Shown here piece after piece: positions 32,298-42,848 of a stretch of 64,000 nt of DNA (the stretch's first letter is position 1; every line of letters starts with the position of its first letter). The notes under the pieces were generated by a model. It saw only the letters and a program-made list of their open reading frames with translations, made no database searches and was not told the origin of the DNA. This stretch comes from a marine gamma proteobacterium HTCC2143 (GTDB lineage Bacteria > Pseudomonadota > Gammaproteobacteria > Pseudomonadales > Dasaniaceae): contig AAVT01000006.1 in the NCBI GenBank assembly GCA_000169075.1, forward strand, positions 2,501 to 66,500. Direction: 5' to 3'. The position numbers and the translations under genes are program-made.

Positions 32298-33482
32298 ATG
32301 GCAACTTTGCGGATCGGTATTGTGGCTGGCGAGGCCTCAGGGGATATTCTGGGTGCAGACTTGATCCGGGCCATCAAAGAGCGTCATGGCGACGTCAGTT
32401 TCGAAGGCGTTGGTGGGCCACTAATGATTGCTCAGGGTTTTAATAGTCATTGGCCTATGGAACGGTTGTCGGTAATGGGTTTTGTGGAACCCTTAAAGCG
32501 GCTTCCCGAGTTGCTGCGGATGCGAGCGAGCCTAAAGCACTATTTCACGGAAAACCCACCCGATCTTTTCCTCGGTATAGATTCGCCGGACTTTACCCTC
32601 AATATTGAATTGGCGCTACGTAAGGTTGGTGTGTTAACCGCACACTATGTCAGTCCGTCGGTGTGGGCCTGGCGACAAGGGCGGATAAAAAAAATTGCCA
32701 AAGCGGTTGATAGAATGCTGACCTTGCTGCCCTTTGAGGCTGCATTTTACCATCAACACAATGTGCCTGTTACCTTTGTTGGGCATCCATTAGCGGACCG
32801 TTTTTCTCTGGTGACAGAAGAGCTCGAACAGCAAAAAGCTCAAGCGCGGAAGGAGTTCGGGTTTGCAGATACGGATACAGTCGTAGCGCTATTGCCGGGC
32901 AGTCGTGGCGGGGAAGTTAGAAAGCTGGCGGGTCCATTTATTGAAACAGCGCGCTGGTGTTTGCACCAGCGCAAAGCGTTAAAATTCATTGTGCCCGCGG
33001 CAAATCCAGAGCGAAAAATCGAACTACAGGCGTTGTTAAAAGAATATGGCGTAGGGCTCCCGATTACCCTAGTTGACGGTCAATCTCAGTCAGCCATGGC
33101 TGCGGCTGATGTGGTACTGATGGCCTCTGGAACGACAACGTTGGAAGCCCTGCTGATGAAAAAGCCGATGGTTGTCGCCTACCGTCTTGCAGGATTAACT
33201 TTTGCTATCATGTCGCGGTTGTTAAAGTCTCGCTACTTTTCGCTACCAAATCTACTCGCCGGTGAAGAGCTGGTACCTGAAGTTTTGCAGGATGACGTGC
33301 GGCCTGAGATGTTGGGTCCGCTCATATTAGAGCGCTTGGACGACGCCGAAAAGCATCATGTATTGGTTCGGCGCTTTACCGATATCCACGAGCAATTGCG
33401 TCTGAATGCCAGTGCTACAGCGGCAGAAGTGCTGTTGAAAATGATAGTAAGCAGAGTGACGTTGTTGTCACAGGAAAAATAA
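32298..33482 (+). CDS. lpxB: Lipid-A-disaccharide synthase
   Basis: LpxB joins UDP-diacylglucosamine and lipid X to make the lipid A disaccharide at the inner membrane. The 394-residue GT-B/GT19 enzyme begins [15 protein letters not shown]. It contains [24 protein letters not shown] and [14 protein letters not shown], the UDP-binding region. The length is close to E. coli LpxB (382). The stop overlaps the rnhB start by one base (TAATG), so they are coupled. Confidence 0.96.
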   Translation: MATLRIGIVAGEASGDILGADLIRAIKERHGDVSFEGVGGPLMIAQGFNSHWPMERLSVMGFVEPLKRLPELLRMRASLKHYFTENPPDLFLGIDSPDFTLNIELALRKVGVLTAHYVSPSVWAWRQGRIKKIAKAVDRMLTLLPFEAAFYHQHNVPVTFVGHPLADRFSLVTEELEQQKAQARKEFGFADTDTVVALLPGSRGGEVRKLAGPFIETARWCLHQRKALKFIVPAANPERKIELQALLKEYGVGLPITLVDGQSQSAMAAADVVLMASGTTTLEALLMKKPMVVAYRLAGLTFAIMSRLLKSRYFSLPNLLAGEELVPEVLQDDVRPEMLGPLILERLDDAEKHHVLVRRFTDIHEQLRLNASATAAEVLLKMIVSRVTLLSQEK

Positions 33483-34087
33483 TGGAAGCGTTCGTATCAA
33501 ACTATTCAGGCATCTTGCTAGCGGGCGTTGACGAAGTGGGGCGGGGTCCATTAGCGGGCGATGTGGTTGCCGCAGCGGTTATACTCGATCCTGCTAATCC
33601 CATTAGAGGGCTGGATGATTCGAAGAAACTGACCGAGAAAAAACGCGAAGCTTTGTTTCCTGAGATTCAGGAAAAGGCGCTCAGTTGGTTTGTAGCTCGG
33701 GCCAGTGTTCGGGAGATCGACGAGTTGAACATCCTTCAAGCGAGCTTGTTGGCGATGAAACGGGCGGTTGAAGGATTGGTGTTACAGCCAGAGCATGTTT
33801 TGGTTGACGGCAATAAGTTGCCACGATGGGCCTATTCAGCTGAAGCTGTTGTTAGGGGAGATAGTCGCGTTCAGGTGATTGGAGCGGCTTCGATTCTCGC
33901 TAAAGTGGTAAGGGATCGCGAAATGGTGGCCTTTGATGACGAATACCCCGGCTATGGCTTTGCGGGTCATAAAGGGTACCCAACCCGAGTGCATATGACC
34001 GCGTTGGATGTTTTGGGCGTGACGCCAATACATCGCAGTTCCTTCGGTCCAGTCAAACGAAAAATTGCCCAAATGAACCGTCCTTAG
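33482..34087 (+). CDS. rnhB: Ribonuclease HII
   Basis: RNase HII removes ribonucleotides from DNA. The 201-residue enzyme has the conserved [15 protein letters not shown] block with the metal-binding Asp17 and Glu18. Further carboxylates lie in [13 protein letters not shown] and LVDGNK. A C-terminal GYPTRVH segment is typical. The start overlaps the lpxB stop. A 150-base gap follows before dnaE, with nothing else recognised. Confidence 0.96.
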   Translation: MEAFVSNYSGILLAGVDEVGRGPLAGDVVAAAVILDPANPIRGLDDSKKLTEKKREALFPEIQEKALSWFVARASVREIDELNILQASLLAMKRAVEGLVLQPEHVLVDGNKLPRWAYSAEAVVRGDSRVQVIGAASILAKVVRDREMVAFDDEYPGYGFAGHKGYPTRVHMTALDVLGVTPIHRSSFGPVKRKIAQMNRP

Positions 34088-34237
34088 ACGCTTTTTTGCA
34101 GGTCTTTTCAAATAGCAGACGATCAGTCAACAATGATGTAGACAGTCTCGCTTATATATGGATACTGGGGGTAGTTAAACTTCCAGCCAAATGTCTATCA
34201 ATCGAATTAATCGTGTTTTCAATACAGTAGTTCTCAT

Positions 34238-37200
34238 ATGCAACATAGTTTCGTTCATCTTCGGCTTCACAGTGAATTCTCGCTAGTGGACGGTCTGGTT
34301 CGAATTAAACCCTTGGTTCAGAAGGTTGCAGACGCAGGTATGCCTGCTGTGGCGCTGACCGACCATTGCAATTTTTATGCGCTGATTAAGTTCTATAAAG
34401 CGGCAATGGCTGCTGGTATCAAACCGATTTTAGGATGCGATTTTCATGTTGTCGACGATACAGATGAGACTTCTGTTAGTCATTTAACGCTGTTGGCACA
34501 GAATAGCAAAGGTTACCGCAATCTGACGGAGTTAATCTCAAGAGCCTATCAGGACGGTCAATACCTCGGCAGACCTTATATTAAACAATCCTGGCTTACG
34601 GAATATACCGAGGGTGTGATTGCCCTCGGCGGTGGTCGGCAGGGTGACGTTGGAATGTTGCTCGTGTCCAACAAACTTGATCTGGCGCGAACACGGCTGG
34701 CTAGCTACATGAGCTTATTTCCCGGCAGCTTTTATATGGAGCTGCAACGAACAGGTCGCCAACATGAAGAAGATTATCTGCACAAAGCGGTAACACTGGC
34801 AACTGAGCTCGATTGTCCTGTTGTGGCCACCAATGAAGTGTGTTTTTTAAAAACGGGTGACTACGAAGCTCACGAAACACGGGTTTGTATTCATGAGGGT
34901 AGAGCTCTGGATGACCCGCGTCGATCACGCAACTACAGCGAACAACAATACCTACGAACGCCAGAAGAAATGGCTGAGTTATTCAGTGACATCCCCGAGG
35001 CATTAATTAACACCGTTGAAATTGCCAAGCGCTGCAGTGCAGAAATAGAGCTCGGAGAAATTTATTTGCCCGAGTACCCGATTCCTGATGACTACGAGAA
35101 AGATGCATTTTTTCAACATGAACCCTATGACGGTTTGAAAGCCCAAACTGAAAAATCTTTGGCAGCTAAATGGGTGGGTAAGGAAGCTACCGAGGACTAC
35201 GCTAAGGAATTAAGAACGGGTATTTTCTTTCGAAAGATATCCATTGAAGGACTCAATGATCGGCTAGCTTTTCTTTTTGGTGACGATGCGATATCCCATA
35301 TAAAAGAATACCGAGATCGGCTGGACTTTGAACTCGATATTATTCTTGAGATGGGTTTTCCTGGCTATTTTTTGATTGTGATGGACTTCATTCAGTGGGC
35401 AAAAGATCATGAAATTCCCGTCGGTCCAGGGCGAGGCTCCGGTGCGGGTTCTCTGGTCGCCTACGCGCAAAAAATTACCGATCTTGATCCGCTGGAATAC
35501 GATCTACTGTTCGAAAGATTTCTCAATCCTGAACGGGTATCAATGCCGGATTTTGATGTCGACTTTTGCATGGATAATCGTGACAAAGTTATTTCATACG
35601 TGGCAGACAATTATGGCAGGGACGCAGTTAGTCAAATAATCACCTTCGGAACTATGGCCGCAAAAGCGGTTATTAGAGATGTTGCCAGAGCTCAAGGTAA
35701 ATCCTATGGACTGGCCGATAAACTGTCGAAGATGATTCCCTTCGAAGTGGGAATGACGCTGGAAAAGGCGTTTGAACAGGAGGACATTCTTCGAGATTTT
35801 CTGCGGGACGATGAGCAGGCTCAAGAGATTTGGGACATGGCTGTGCAGTTAGAAGGCATAACGCGCAATGTCGGAAAACATGCTGGGGGTGTGGTTATTG
35901 CGCCCTCTAAACTGACGGACTTCTCGCCTTTATACTGTGATGATAGCGGTGGCGGGCTGGTGACACAGTTTGACAAAAATGATGTAGAAGAAGCAGGTCT
36001 CGTTAAATTCGATTTTCTTGGGCTTCGTACCCTCACGATTATCGACTGGGCGGTTAAGATGATTAACCGGCCCAAAGATGACGGCAGTTCACCAAATCTC
36101 GAAATCGAGCGGATTCCGCTCGATGATAGGGCGTCATACCAATTGTTGAAGCGGGCAGAAACCACAGCCGTGTTTCAGCTTGAATCTCGCGGTATGAAAG
36201 ATTTGATCAAACGTCTTCAGCCAGACAATTTGGAAGATATGATCGCGTTGGTGGCGCTGTTTCGTCCCGGCCCACTGGATTCCGGTATGGTCGACGATTT
36301 TGTAAACCGTAAACACGGACGCGCTGAAGTTGCCTATCCGGATGCAAAGTATCAGCACGAATGGCTGAAACCTATCCTCGAGCCGACGTATGGCGTTATC
36401 GTCTATCAGGAACAGGTCATGCAAATAGCCCAAGAGCTGGCTGGCTACAGTTTGGGTGGGGCTGACGTGCTGCGTCGAGCAATGGGTAAGAAAAATGCTG
36501 AAGAAATGGCTCGGCAAAGGACCTCATTTGAAGACGGCGCCAAGGCCAAGGGTGTCGACCCTGAGCTGGCGATAAAAATCTTTGATTTGGTAGAGAAATT
36601 TGCCGGTTATGGATTTAATAAATCACACTCTGCAGCTTACGCCTTAGTTTCGTATCAAACCGCTTGGTTAAAAACACACTACCCGGCTGAGTTTATGGCC
36701 GCTACTATGAGCTCGGAATTGCAAAATACCGATAAGATAGTGATTTTTATCGAAGAGTGCAGGGCCATGAAGTTGGACTATCGTTTGCCGGATGTGAATG
36801 AAGGCGAGTATATGTTCACGGTTAACAAAGAGGGAGCGATCGTCTATGGTCTGGGTGCAATAAAGGGCCTGGGTGAAGGTCCGATAGAAAATATGATCAA
36901 AACACGCGACGAAAGTGGCCCGTTCACCAGCTTGTTTGATTTTTGCGAGCGTACCGATCCCAGAAAAGTGAATAAAAGAGCAATTGATGCGCTCATACGC
37001 TCGGGGTCTTTTGACACCCTCGGTGTGGAGCGAGCGATTCTACTGGCAGCCATGCCGGAGGCTGTCAAAGCGGCAGAACAAAGCGCGGGTAATCGCGATG
37101 CCGGTATGATGGATTTGTTTGGCGATGTAGTTTCCGCCGACGAGCATGGAGATGTCTACAGCGACTATCAGAATGTTCGTCCGCTGTCGCCTAAGGAAAA

Positions 37201-37861
37201 ACTTGGCGGAGAGAAGGATACCTTGGGGCTGTATGTTACGGGTCATCCAATCGACGAATATGAAAAAGAGCTGCGTCAGTTTGTTCGCAACCGCATTGTT
37301 GATTTGAAAGCAGATTTTAATAATCAGACAATGGCCGGTTTAGTTGTCGGCCTTCGAACAATGAAAAACAAACGCGGCGACACGATGGCATTTGTTACAT
37401 TAGATGATCGTTCGGCTCGGATCGAAATATCTTTTTTTGCCGACGCATTTGACGAGGCTCGCGAAAAAATTGCCAAAGACAGCATACTGGTCGTGGAAGG
37501 GCAGGTAACTTTTGACGATTATTCCGGGCAGTTGAAAGTCCGAGGAAAAAGCGTGCGCACCTTACTCGATGCGCGGCAGGCATCTGTCAAATCACTGGAA
37601 TTACGTTTAGACGATAAAGATTTTTTGGGTCATGGCAATATAAAAGTAGATGGCAAAACGAGCTTTAGCCAACAGCTGAAAAATATTTTAGAACCGAGTG
37701 TCAGCGGTACTTGTCCTGTCATGGTTGAGTATTGTCGCACCGATGCAAAAGCACAGATAAAGCTCGGGCAACAGTGGTTGGTGCAACCGAGTGATGAATT
37801 GATTCAGCGGTTGAAAGATCGATTCGGCAATAAAAATGTGCGTCTGAATTTTACTGACTGA
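34238..37861 (+). CDS. dnaE: DNA polymerase III alpha subunit
   Basis: DnaE is the replicative polymerase of the holoenzyme. The 1207-residue protein has an N-terminal PHP domain (HLRLHSEFSLVDG, residues 7-19). The palm has catalytic aspartates in PDFDVDFCMD near residue 437, and GPGRGSGAGSLVAYA is also present. The helix-hairpin-helix and OB-fold regions lie near the C terminus. The length is close to E. coli alpha (1160). In most relatives accA follows directly; here tilS follows. Confidence 0.98.
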   Translation: MQHSFVHLRLHSEFSLVDGLVRIKPLVQKVADAGMPAVALTDHCNFYALIKFYKAAMAAGIKPILGCDFHVVDDTDETSVSHLTLLAQNSKGYRNLTELISRAYQDGQYLGRPYIKQSWLTEYTEGVIALGGGRQGDVGMLLVSNKLDLARTRLASYMSLFPGSFYMELQRTGRQHEEDYLHKAVTLATELDCPVVATNEVCFLKTGDYEAHETRVCIHEGRALDDPRRSRNYSEQQYLRTPEEMAELFSDIPEALINTVEIAKRCSAEIELGEIYLPEYPIPDDYEKDAFFQHEPYDGLKAQTEKSLAAKWVGKEATEDYAKELRTGIFFRKISIEGLNDRLAFLFGDDAISHIKEYRDRLDFELDIILEMGFPGYFLIVMDFIQWAKDHEIPVGPGRGSGAGSLVAYAQKITDLDPLEYDLLFERFLNPERVSMPDFDVDFCMDNRDKVISYVADNYGRDAVSQIITFGTMAAKAVIRDVARAQGKSYGLADKLSKMIPFEVGMTLEKAFEQEDILRDFLRDDEQAQEIWDMAVQLEGITRNVGKHAGGVVIAPSKLTDFSPLYCDDSGGGLVTQFDKNDVEEAGLVKFDFLGLRTLTIIDWAVKMINRPKDDGSSPNLEIERIPLDDRASYQLLKRAETTAVFQLESRGMKDLIKRLQPDNLEDMIALVALFRPGPLDSGMVDDFVNRKHGRAEVAYPDAKYQHEWLKPILEPTYGVIVYQEQVMQIAQELAGYSLGGADVLRRAMGKKNAEEMARQRTSFEDGAKAKGVDPELAIKIFDLVEKFAGYGFNKSHSAAYALVSYQTAWLKTHYPAEFMAATMSSELQNTDKIVIFIEECRAMKLDYRLPDVNEGEYMFTVNKEGAIVYGLGAIKGLGEGPIENMIKTRDESGPFTSLFDFCERTDPRKVNKRAIDALIRSGSFDTLGVERAILLAAMPEAVKAAEQSAGNRDAGMMDLFGDVVSADEHGDVYSDYQNVRPLSPKEKLGGEKDTLGLYVTGHPIDEYEKELRQFVRNRIVDLKADFNNQTMAGLVVGLRTMKNKRGDTMAFVTLDDRSARIEISFFADAFDEAREKIAKDSILVVEGQVTFDDYSGQLKVRGKSVRTLLDARQASVKSLELRLDDKDFLGHGNIKVDGKTSFSQQLKNILEPSVSGTCPVMVEYCRTDAKAQIKLGQQWLVQPSDELIQRLKDRFGNKNVRLNFTD

Positions 37862-37894
37862 TGTGTCCTATTACGGTCAGCTGAAACGATAAAA

Positions 37895-39235
37895 GTGAGT
37901 TTTATTTTGGCCATGCCAATTACCGAGCGTTTTCTTAATCAGCAGCTTAACCCTTACACCGAAGCAGGTCGTTGGTTAGTGGCCTATAGCGGCGGGGTAG
38001 ATTCCTGTGTTTTGCTGGATTGTTTAATAGGTGTTGCCGATCATCCGCCGATTGTGGCAGTGCATATCAATCACCAGTTGCAAGCGGCGTCGGAACAGTG
38101 GCGAAAGCACTGTGAGAAGCGCGCAGCAGCGTTAAATATCGCCATTATCTGTATTGACGTCGATGTTGATCTTCATTCCGGACGCAGTCTTGAAGACGCC
38201 GCTCGTGTTGCTCGTTATGATGCCTTCGAAACAATTGTGAGACATGATGACGTGCTGTTTTTTGGTCACCATTTGGATGATCAGGTAGAAACAATGCTGC
38301 TGCGTTTATTACGCGGCAGCGGCAGTCGCGGCGCTGCAGCAATGCCATCGAGTCGCGCTCTTGGCTCTGGACAATTGGCTCGGCCTCTTCTGGATATTCC
38401 TCGTTCGGCGATCGAAACCTACGCGACGATTAATCAGCTGGAGTGGATCGACGATTCGAGCAATCAAAGTTTGGATTTTGACCGTAATTTTTTACGGCTT
38501 GAAGTGTTGCCTGCTTTTGAGCAACGATGGCCGGGATACCGTCAGACATTGTCCCGGGCCGCCTTACTGAATGAAGAGGCCGCTGGTCTCAATGATGAAC
38601 TTGCCGCCATTGATTTACAGCAAATGGGGGTTTCCTCGCAATCGTCAGCAACACTGCCGATCGAATTATTGTCCAGATTAAGTCGGCCAAGACAAAAGAA
38701 CAGTTTGCGCTATTTCTTGAAACTGAACCAACTGGCGACACCCTCTTCAGCCCAGTTAAATGAAGTGATTGATCAGTTGCTTGGTGCCCGCATTGATGCA
38801 ACACCACTGGTGGAGTGGGGTGATGTTCAATTAAGGCGCTTTGGGGATAAAGTAGTTGCGATGAGGAGAATGTCTCCGATGGATGGGTTGAAGCGATATT
38901 CCTGGAACCTCACTGGAACATTATCGCTGGAGAATGCCGGTAGCTTGATTGCATTATCTTCGTATGGAAAGGGTATCAACGCGGCAATGCTGGACAGCAG
39001 CGAGCTTGTGGTTGCCTTCAGGCAGGGCGGAGAACGCTGCCGGCCCGTTAGTCGCAGTGGCTCGCAAACCCTTAAAAAGTTGTTGCAGGAATACCAGCTT
39101 GAACCCTGGTTAAGAGACAGAATCCCTTTAATCCTCTATCGAGATGAAATAATCGCAGTAGGTGATTTGTGGATTTGTGAAGGCTGGCAGGTTGAGGGTG
39201 ACCAGCAGGGGGTAACACTACAGTGGCAGCGGTAA
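37895..39235 (+). CDS. tilS: tRNA(Ile)-lysidine synthase
   Basis: TilS attaches lysine to C34 of tRNA-Ile(CAU) so that it reads AUA codons. The 446-residue N-type ATP pyrophosphatase has the PP-loop SGGVDS (32-37) and HHLDDQVETMLLRLLRGSG. A C-terminal tRNA-binding domain ends near GDLWICEGWQ. The start is the GTG at 37895 or the ATG at 37913; neither has a good ribosome-binding site. It follows dnaE directly, without accA. Confidence 0.93.
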   Translation: MSFILAMPITERFLNQQLNPYTEAGRWLVAYSGGVDSCVLLDCLIGVADHPPIVAVHINHQLQAASEQWRKHCEKRAAALNIAIICIDVDVDLHSGRSLEDAARVARYDAFETIVRHDDVLFFGHHLDDQVETMLLRLLRGSGSRGAAAMPSSRALGSGQLARPLLDIPRSAIETYATINQLEWIDDSSNQSLDFDRNFLRLEVLPAFEQRWPGYRQTLSRAALLNEEAAGLNDELAAIDLQQMGVSSQSSATLPIELLSRLSRPRQKNSLRYFLKLNQLATPSSAQLNEVIDQLLGARIDATPLVEWGDVQLRRFGDKVVAMRRMSPMDGLKRYSWNLTGTLSLENAGSLIALSSYGKGINAAMLDSSELVVAFRQGGERCRPVSRSGSQTLKKLLQEYQLEPWLRDRIPLILYRDEIIAVGDLWICEGWQVEGDQQGVTLQWQR

Positions 39236-39322
39236 AATTAAATGACATAGCACTAGTGAGAATGAGGCTTTGACGTCGTATAATTGCGTCCATTATAGAA
39301 ATACAGCTAACGAGCCCATACT

Positions 39323-40807
39323 ATGACAGTTCGAACCCGCATTGCTCCATCACCAACAGGCGACCCGCATGTAGGCACGGCGTACATCGCCTTGTTCAAT
39401 CTGTGCTTTGCCCGCAAGCACGGCGGAAAATTTGTTCTACGAATCGAAGACACCGATCAAACACGTTCGACGACGGAGTCGGAACAGATTATCTTTGATT
39501 CGCTTCGCTGGATGGGGCTTGATTGGGATGAAGGGCCTGATGTCGGCGGTGACTATGGTCCTTATCGCCAGAGTGAGCGGAAAGATATCTATCAGAAGTA
39601 TGCCCAAGAGCTAATCGACAAAGAGCATGCATTTCGTTGCTATCGAACGGCCAACGAATTGGATGCACTTCGACTTGGTTTGAAGGAACAGGGTATCAAC
39701 CGTGCTCTGAAGCCCTATGACCTGCAGCTCCCTCGGGACGAGATCGAAAAACGTGAAGCGGCGAACGCCCCCTATGTCATTCGAATGAATGTGCCGGTAG
39801 AGGGGAAGGTCGACATAGAGGACATGCTACGTGGCACAATGGAGCTGGACTGGCTGCTTGTCGATGCGCAAATATTGTTGAAATCAGACGGTATGCCAAC
39901 GTACCATTTGGCAAATGTTGTCGATGACCATCTGATGGAAATTACCCATGTGTTGCGCGGCGAAGAATGGATTAATTCAGCGCCAAAACATAAATTGCTG
40001 TACGACTATTTCGGTTGGGATATGCCAGTGCTGTGTCATTTACCGCTGTTAAGAAATCCTGATAAATCGAAACTCAGTAAACGCAAAAACCCCACTTCGA
40101 TCTTGTATTATCAGCGCATGGGTTATTTGCCTGAAGCTATGATTAATTATTTAGGGCGGATGGGCTGGTCTATGCCCGACGACAGTGAAAAATTTACGCT
40201 TCAGCAAATGCTCGACAATTTCGATATTCAAAGAGTAAGCCTGGGTGGACCTATATTTGATGTAGAAAAACTCAGTTGGCTAAATGGAATGTGGATACGG
40301 GAAGATTTATCTTTAGAACAGCTGGCGGAGAGATTGCACAACTGGGCCTTTAATAAGGCTTATCTCGACAAAATACTTCCACATGCTCAACAACGGATGG
40401 AAACACTCAGCGATTTTACCCCGCTGGCCTCTTTCTTTACCGCTGGCATGCTGCCGATTGAAAGCCGAAGTTTTGAGGGTATCAAACTGCAAGGCGACGA
40501 CCTGATTCAGGCTCTGCAATTCGCTTTATGGCAGTTAGAGGAACTCCGTCACTGGGAGCGAGATGTACTATTTGACGCGATGAAAACATTGGCAGACACC
40601 CTGGATATCAAAATAAAAGATTTTTTTGCGCCTTTGTTTATCGCTATATCGGGTAGTACCGCATCGATTTCAGTTATTGACTCGATGGCTATACTTGGGC
40701 CGGACATGAGTCGGGCCAGGGTTCGGTTTGCGATCAATCAATTGGGCGGAGTCGGTAAGAAAAAACTGAAAAAATTGGAAAAAGCGTATCAGGAAATAAC
40801 CAAATAA
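39323..40807 (+). CDS. gltX: Glutamyl-tRNA synthetase
   Basis: GltX charges tRNA-Glu. The 494-residue class Ic enzyme begins [20 protein letters not shown] with the HIGH-type HVGT at 16-19. The KMSKS-type motif is [10 protein letters not shown] near residue 253. [11 protein letters not shown] and [11 protein letters not shown] are also characteristic. An 87-base gap separates it from tilS. Confidence 0.97.
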   Translation: MTVRTRIAPSPTGDPHVGTAYIALFNLCFARKHGGKFVLRIEDTDQTRSTTESEQIIFDSLRWMGLDWDEGPDVGGDYGPYRQSERKDIYQKYAQELIDKEHAFRCYRTANELDALRLGLKEQGINRALKPYDLQLPRDEIEKREAANAPYVIRMNVPVEGKVDIEDMLRGTMELDWLLVDAQILLKSDGMPTYHLANVVDDHLMEITHVLRGEEWINSAPKHKLLYDYFGWDMPVLCHLPLLRNPDKSKLSKRKNPTSILYYQRMGYLPEAMINYLGRMGWSMPDDSEKFTLQQMLDNFDIQRVSLGGPIFDVEKLSWLNGMWIREDLSLEQLAERLHNWAFNKAYLDKILPHAQQRMETLSDFTPLASFFTAGMLPIESRSFEGIKLQGDDLIQALQFALWQLEELRHWERDVLFDAMKTLADTLDIKIKDFFAPLFIAISGSTASISVIDSMAILGPDMSRARVRFAINQLGGVGKKKLKKLEKAYQEITK

Positions 40808-40923
40808 TAGCGGTAGTTAGCGTTTTAAGAGTAGTCTGGTTCGCAGTTTTTCATCACTTGGGAGACGCCAAGAATGTGGACGCGCCACTCACAGTTGGCA
40901 AAAGTAACGACATAAATAACTAA

Positions 40924-42609
40924 ATGGATATAGTAGTGTTTAATAATATTTTTAGGGAAATTCCTAAGTCAGTCTTTGGCTTAGCTGTCTTGATCTGTTT
41001 ACTTACAGCGTCACCTGCGCATTCCCTTGGTTTGGGTCGAATAGAGGCTAGCTCGCATTTGGGGCAGCCGCTACGTGCACAAATCAATGTCATCATGGAG
41101 ACGGAAGATTTCGGGCCAGAGGATATTAGGGTTCGGCAGCTGACTGAAAGTGAGGCTGGCGATTTAGGCATTGATCTTATTGGTTTTAATCCCAGATTTC
41201 TTTTGGCTGCGCGAGCTCTGTCTAATCGTCTAGTCATTGATATCACTAGTCGTGATTCGGTCGATGAGCCGTTTCTGAACATTCTTATTGAACTGAGGTG
41301 GCCGGCGGGGACTGTTTACCGAGAGTACACAATGCTGCTTGATCCAGTAAGTTTTAGAGCTGAGACTGCCACCGATCGTCGAAAAACTACGGTCGCTAGG
41401 ATTGAGCAAAAGTCGGCTGCGGCAAAGCCAGTAGCATTGGCTAATCTGCGTCCGGGTGGTGGCAGTTATCAAGTGCGTAGCGGCGATAGTTTGTCTCGTA
41501 TTGCCGGTAGAGTAGTGCAAGGTACAGATTTATCACGCAACGCAATGATGCAATGGTTACTGCAAAATAATCCCCGTGCTTTCATTGGTGGCGAGATGGA
41601 CAAGTTGCTCGCTGGTGCTAAGCTGAGACTACCAGCCGACAGCAATATCACCGTAAGTAGCACAACAAATGTGCAACCGTCGCCACCTATTGCAGCAAAA
41701 AAACAAGCGCCTACGGCGACGTCGAATCCATCGCCAGCGACGACGCCAAGACTATCGATAGTTACTCCAAATACCGGGAGGGCCGAAGGATCGGGAAATA
41801 ATACGTCAGAGGATGTATTGATCTCTCTCAGAAATCAAGTGGTTGAAACAACAGAGATTATTGAGAGCTTACGTCGTGAAAACGAAGTAATGAGAGAGCG
41901 ACTTAGACAATTGGAAGAGTCCGACTACGTAGCATCATTAGAGAAGCTGGTGGGACTTAAAGAAAGGGAGGTAGACCTTCTACGCCAACAATTGCAGCGG
42001 AAAGATCAACTGCCGGAGTTGGCAATAGTTAACGCACAGAGCGCGCGCGAGAATGCCATGCCAGCCGACGTCAGCAGTGCTGACAAAGTGGGTGCTGGAC
42101 AGCAGTGGTGGTTGATATTACTGCTAATGCTTTCACTGATAGGGGCCGTATTTTTCTTTCTGCGCTGGCGCTCGCCGAGTAACAAGGCTAACGAGGCGGC
42201 CTCTCTGGCTGCAGCAAACGAAGAAATTTTGCAAGAATTGGATAATATCGCAGGTACTGAGCAATACTTTGATACGGTAACCGCCGATGTCTCGCTAGTC
42301 GGCGATAGCGCGGCTCCGAGTCTTGCTGCAACAAGGAATCGCCGCGATGATGCAACAGTAAAGCGCAGTATTGTTGAAAAGACTCGTTATTATCACCCGC
42401 CGGACCAAATGGTGGATGCCAACAGTGAGCATGATGACATAGACGATATAATATCCCGCGCTATCACGTTGGCTAACCGCGGCGAAAAAGCTCAAGCAGA
42501 GGCATTACTAGCGGCTGAGCGAAATCAGCAAGCTCGAGTTGCCACTGGCGATAGTGGTGATATCGACTCACGATTGGAAGCGGCTTTGCATTACATCCAA
42601 CAGTTATAG
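40924..42609 (+). CDS. Short FimV-like protein with LysM domain, C-terminal domain missing
   Basis: A 561-residue protein with the N-terminal half of FimV/HubP, the polar hub of motility and type IV pilus systems. After an N-terminal signal/anchor region comes the FimV N domain (GLGRIEASSHLGQPLRAQIN). A LysM peptidoglycan-binding domain follows (SYQVRSGDSLSRIAGRVVQG, about 178-237). Then come a Pro/Thr/Ser linker, a coiled coil (about 295-365) and a membrane span (WWLILLLMLSLIGAVFFFL, near 398). The cytoplasmic part is only about 145 residues, against several hundred acidic and TPR-bearing residues in P. aeruginosa FimV (about 919). It stops just before the tRNA-Ala promoter. It may be naturally short or truncated. 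Confidence 0.82.
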   Translation: MDIVVFNNIFREIPKSVFGLAVLICLLTASPAHSLGLGRIEASSHLGQPLRAQINVIMETEDFGPEDIRVRQLTESEAGDLGIDLIGFNPRFLLAARALSNRLVIDITSRDSVDEPFLNILIELRWPAGTVYREYTMLLDPVSFRAETATDRRKTTVARIEQKSAAAKPVALANLRPGGGSYQVRSGDSLSRIAGRVVQGTDLSRNAMMQWLLQNNPRAFIGGEMDKLLAGAKLRLPADSNITVSSTTNVQPSPPIAAKKQAPTATSNPSPATTPRLSIVTPNTGRAEGSGNNTSEDVLISLRNQVVETTEIIESLRRENEVMRERLRQLEESDYVASLEKLVGLKEREVDLLRQQLQRKDQLPELAIVNAQSARENAMPADVSSADKVGAGQQWWLILLLMLSLIGAVFFFLRWRSPSNKANEAASLAAANEEILQELDNIAGTEQYFDTVTADVSLVGDSAAPSLAATRNRRDDATVKRSIVEKTRYYHPPDQMVDANSEHDDIDDIISRAITLANRGEKAQAEALLAAERNQQARVATGDSGDIDSRLEAALHYIQQL

Positions 42610-42665
42610 GTCAGATAAACAGTTGCGATAACCGTTTGATTTTGAATTGATTTTAATTTTTTTTG

Positions 42666-42694
42666 TTGACAATGATGGGCTGTCTATCTATGAT
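42666..42694 (+). promoter_or_regulatory. Sigma-70 promoter of tRNA-Ala
   Basis: A consensus -35 TTGACA (42666-42671) and a TATGAT -10 (42689-42694) lie 17 bases apart, the optimal spacing. Transcription should start near 42701, about nine bases before the mature tRNA. A GC-rich discriminator (CGCCCT) follows the -10, as is usual for stringently controlled stable-RNA promoters. Confidence 0.88.
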
Positions 42695-42709
42695 CGCCCT
42701 CTCAAATTT

Positions 42710-42785
42710 GGGGCCTTAGCTCAGCTGGGAGAGCGCAACACTGGCAGTGTTGAGGTCAGCGGTTCGATCCCGCTAGGCTCCACCA
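42710..42785 (+). tRNA. tRNA-Ala (anticodon GGC)
   Basis: A 76-base tRNA. GGGGCCT pairs with AGGCTCC as the acceptor stem, and CCA is encoded. The D arm is AGCTCAGCTGGGAGAGC. The anticodon stem CAACA/TGTTG encloses loop CTGGCAG with anticodon GGC. The T arm is CAGCGGTTCGATCCCGCTA. It has its own promoter and terminator and reads GCC/GCU codons. It marks the border between core genes on the left and accessory DNA on the right. Confidence 0.97.
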
Positions 42786-42824
42786 AATAAAGCACCTAAC
42801 TTTCAATGAGTTGAGGTTAAAATA

Positions 42825-42848
42825 GGCCACCTTAGGGTGGCTTTTTTT
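42825..42848 (+). terminator. Rho-independent terminator of tRNA-Ala
   Basis: GCCACC, a short loop and GGTGGC followed by seven T lie about 40 bases after the tRNA. Confidence 0.85.
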
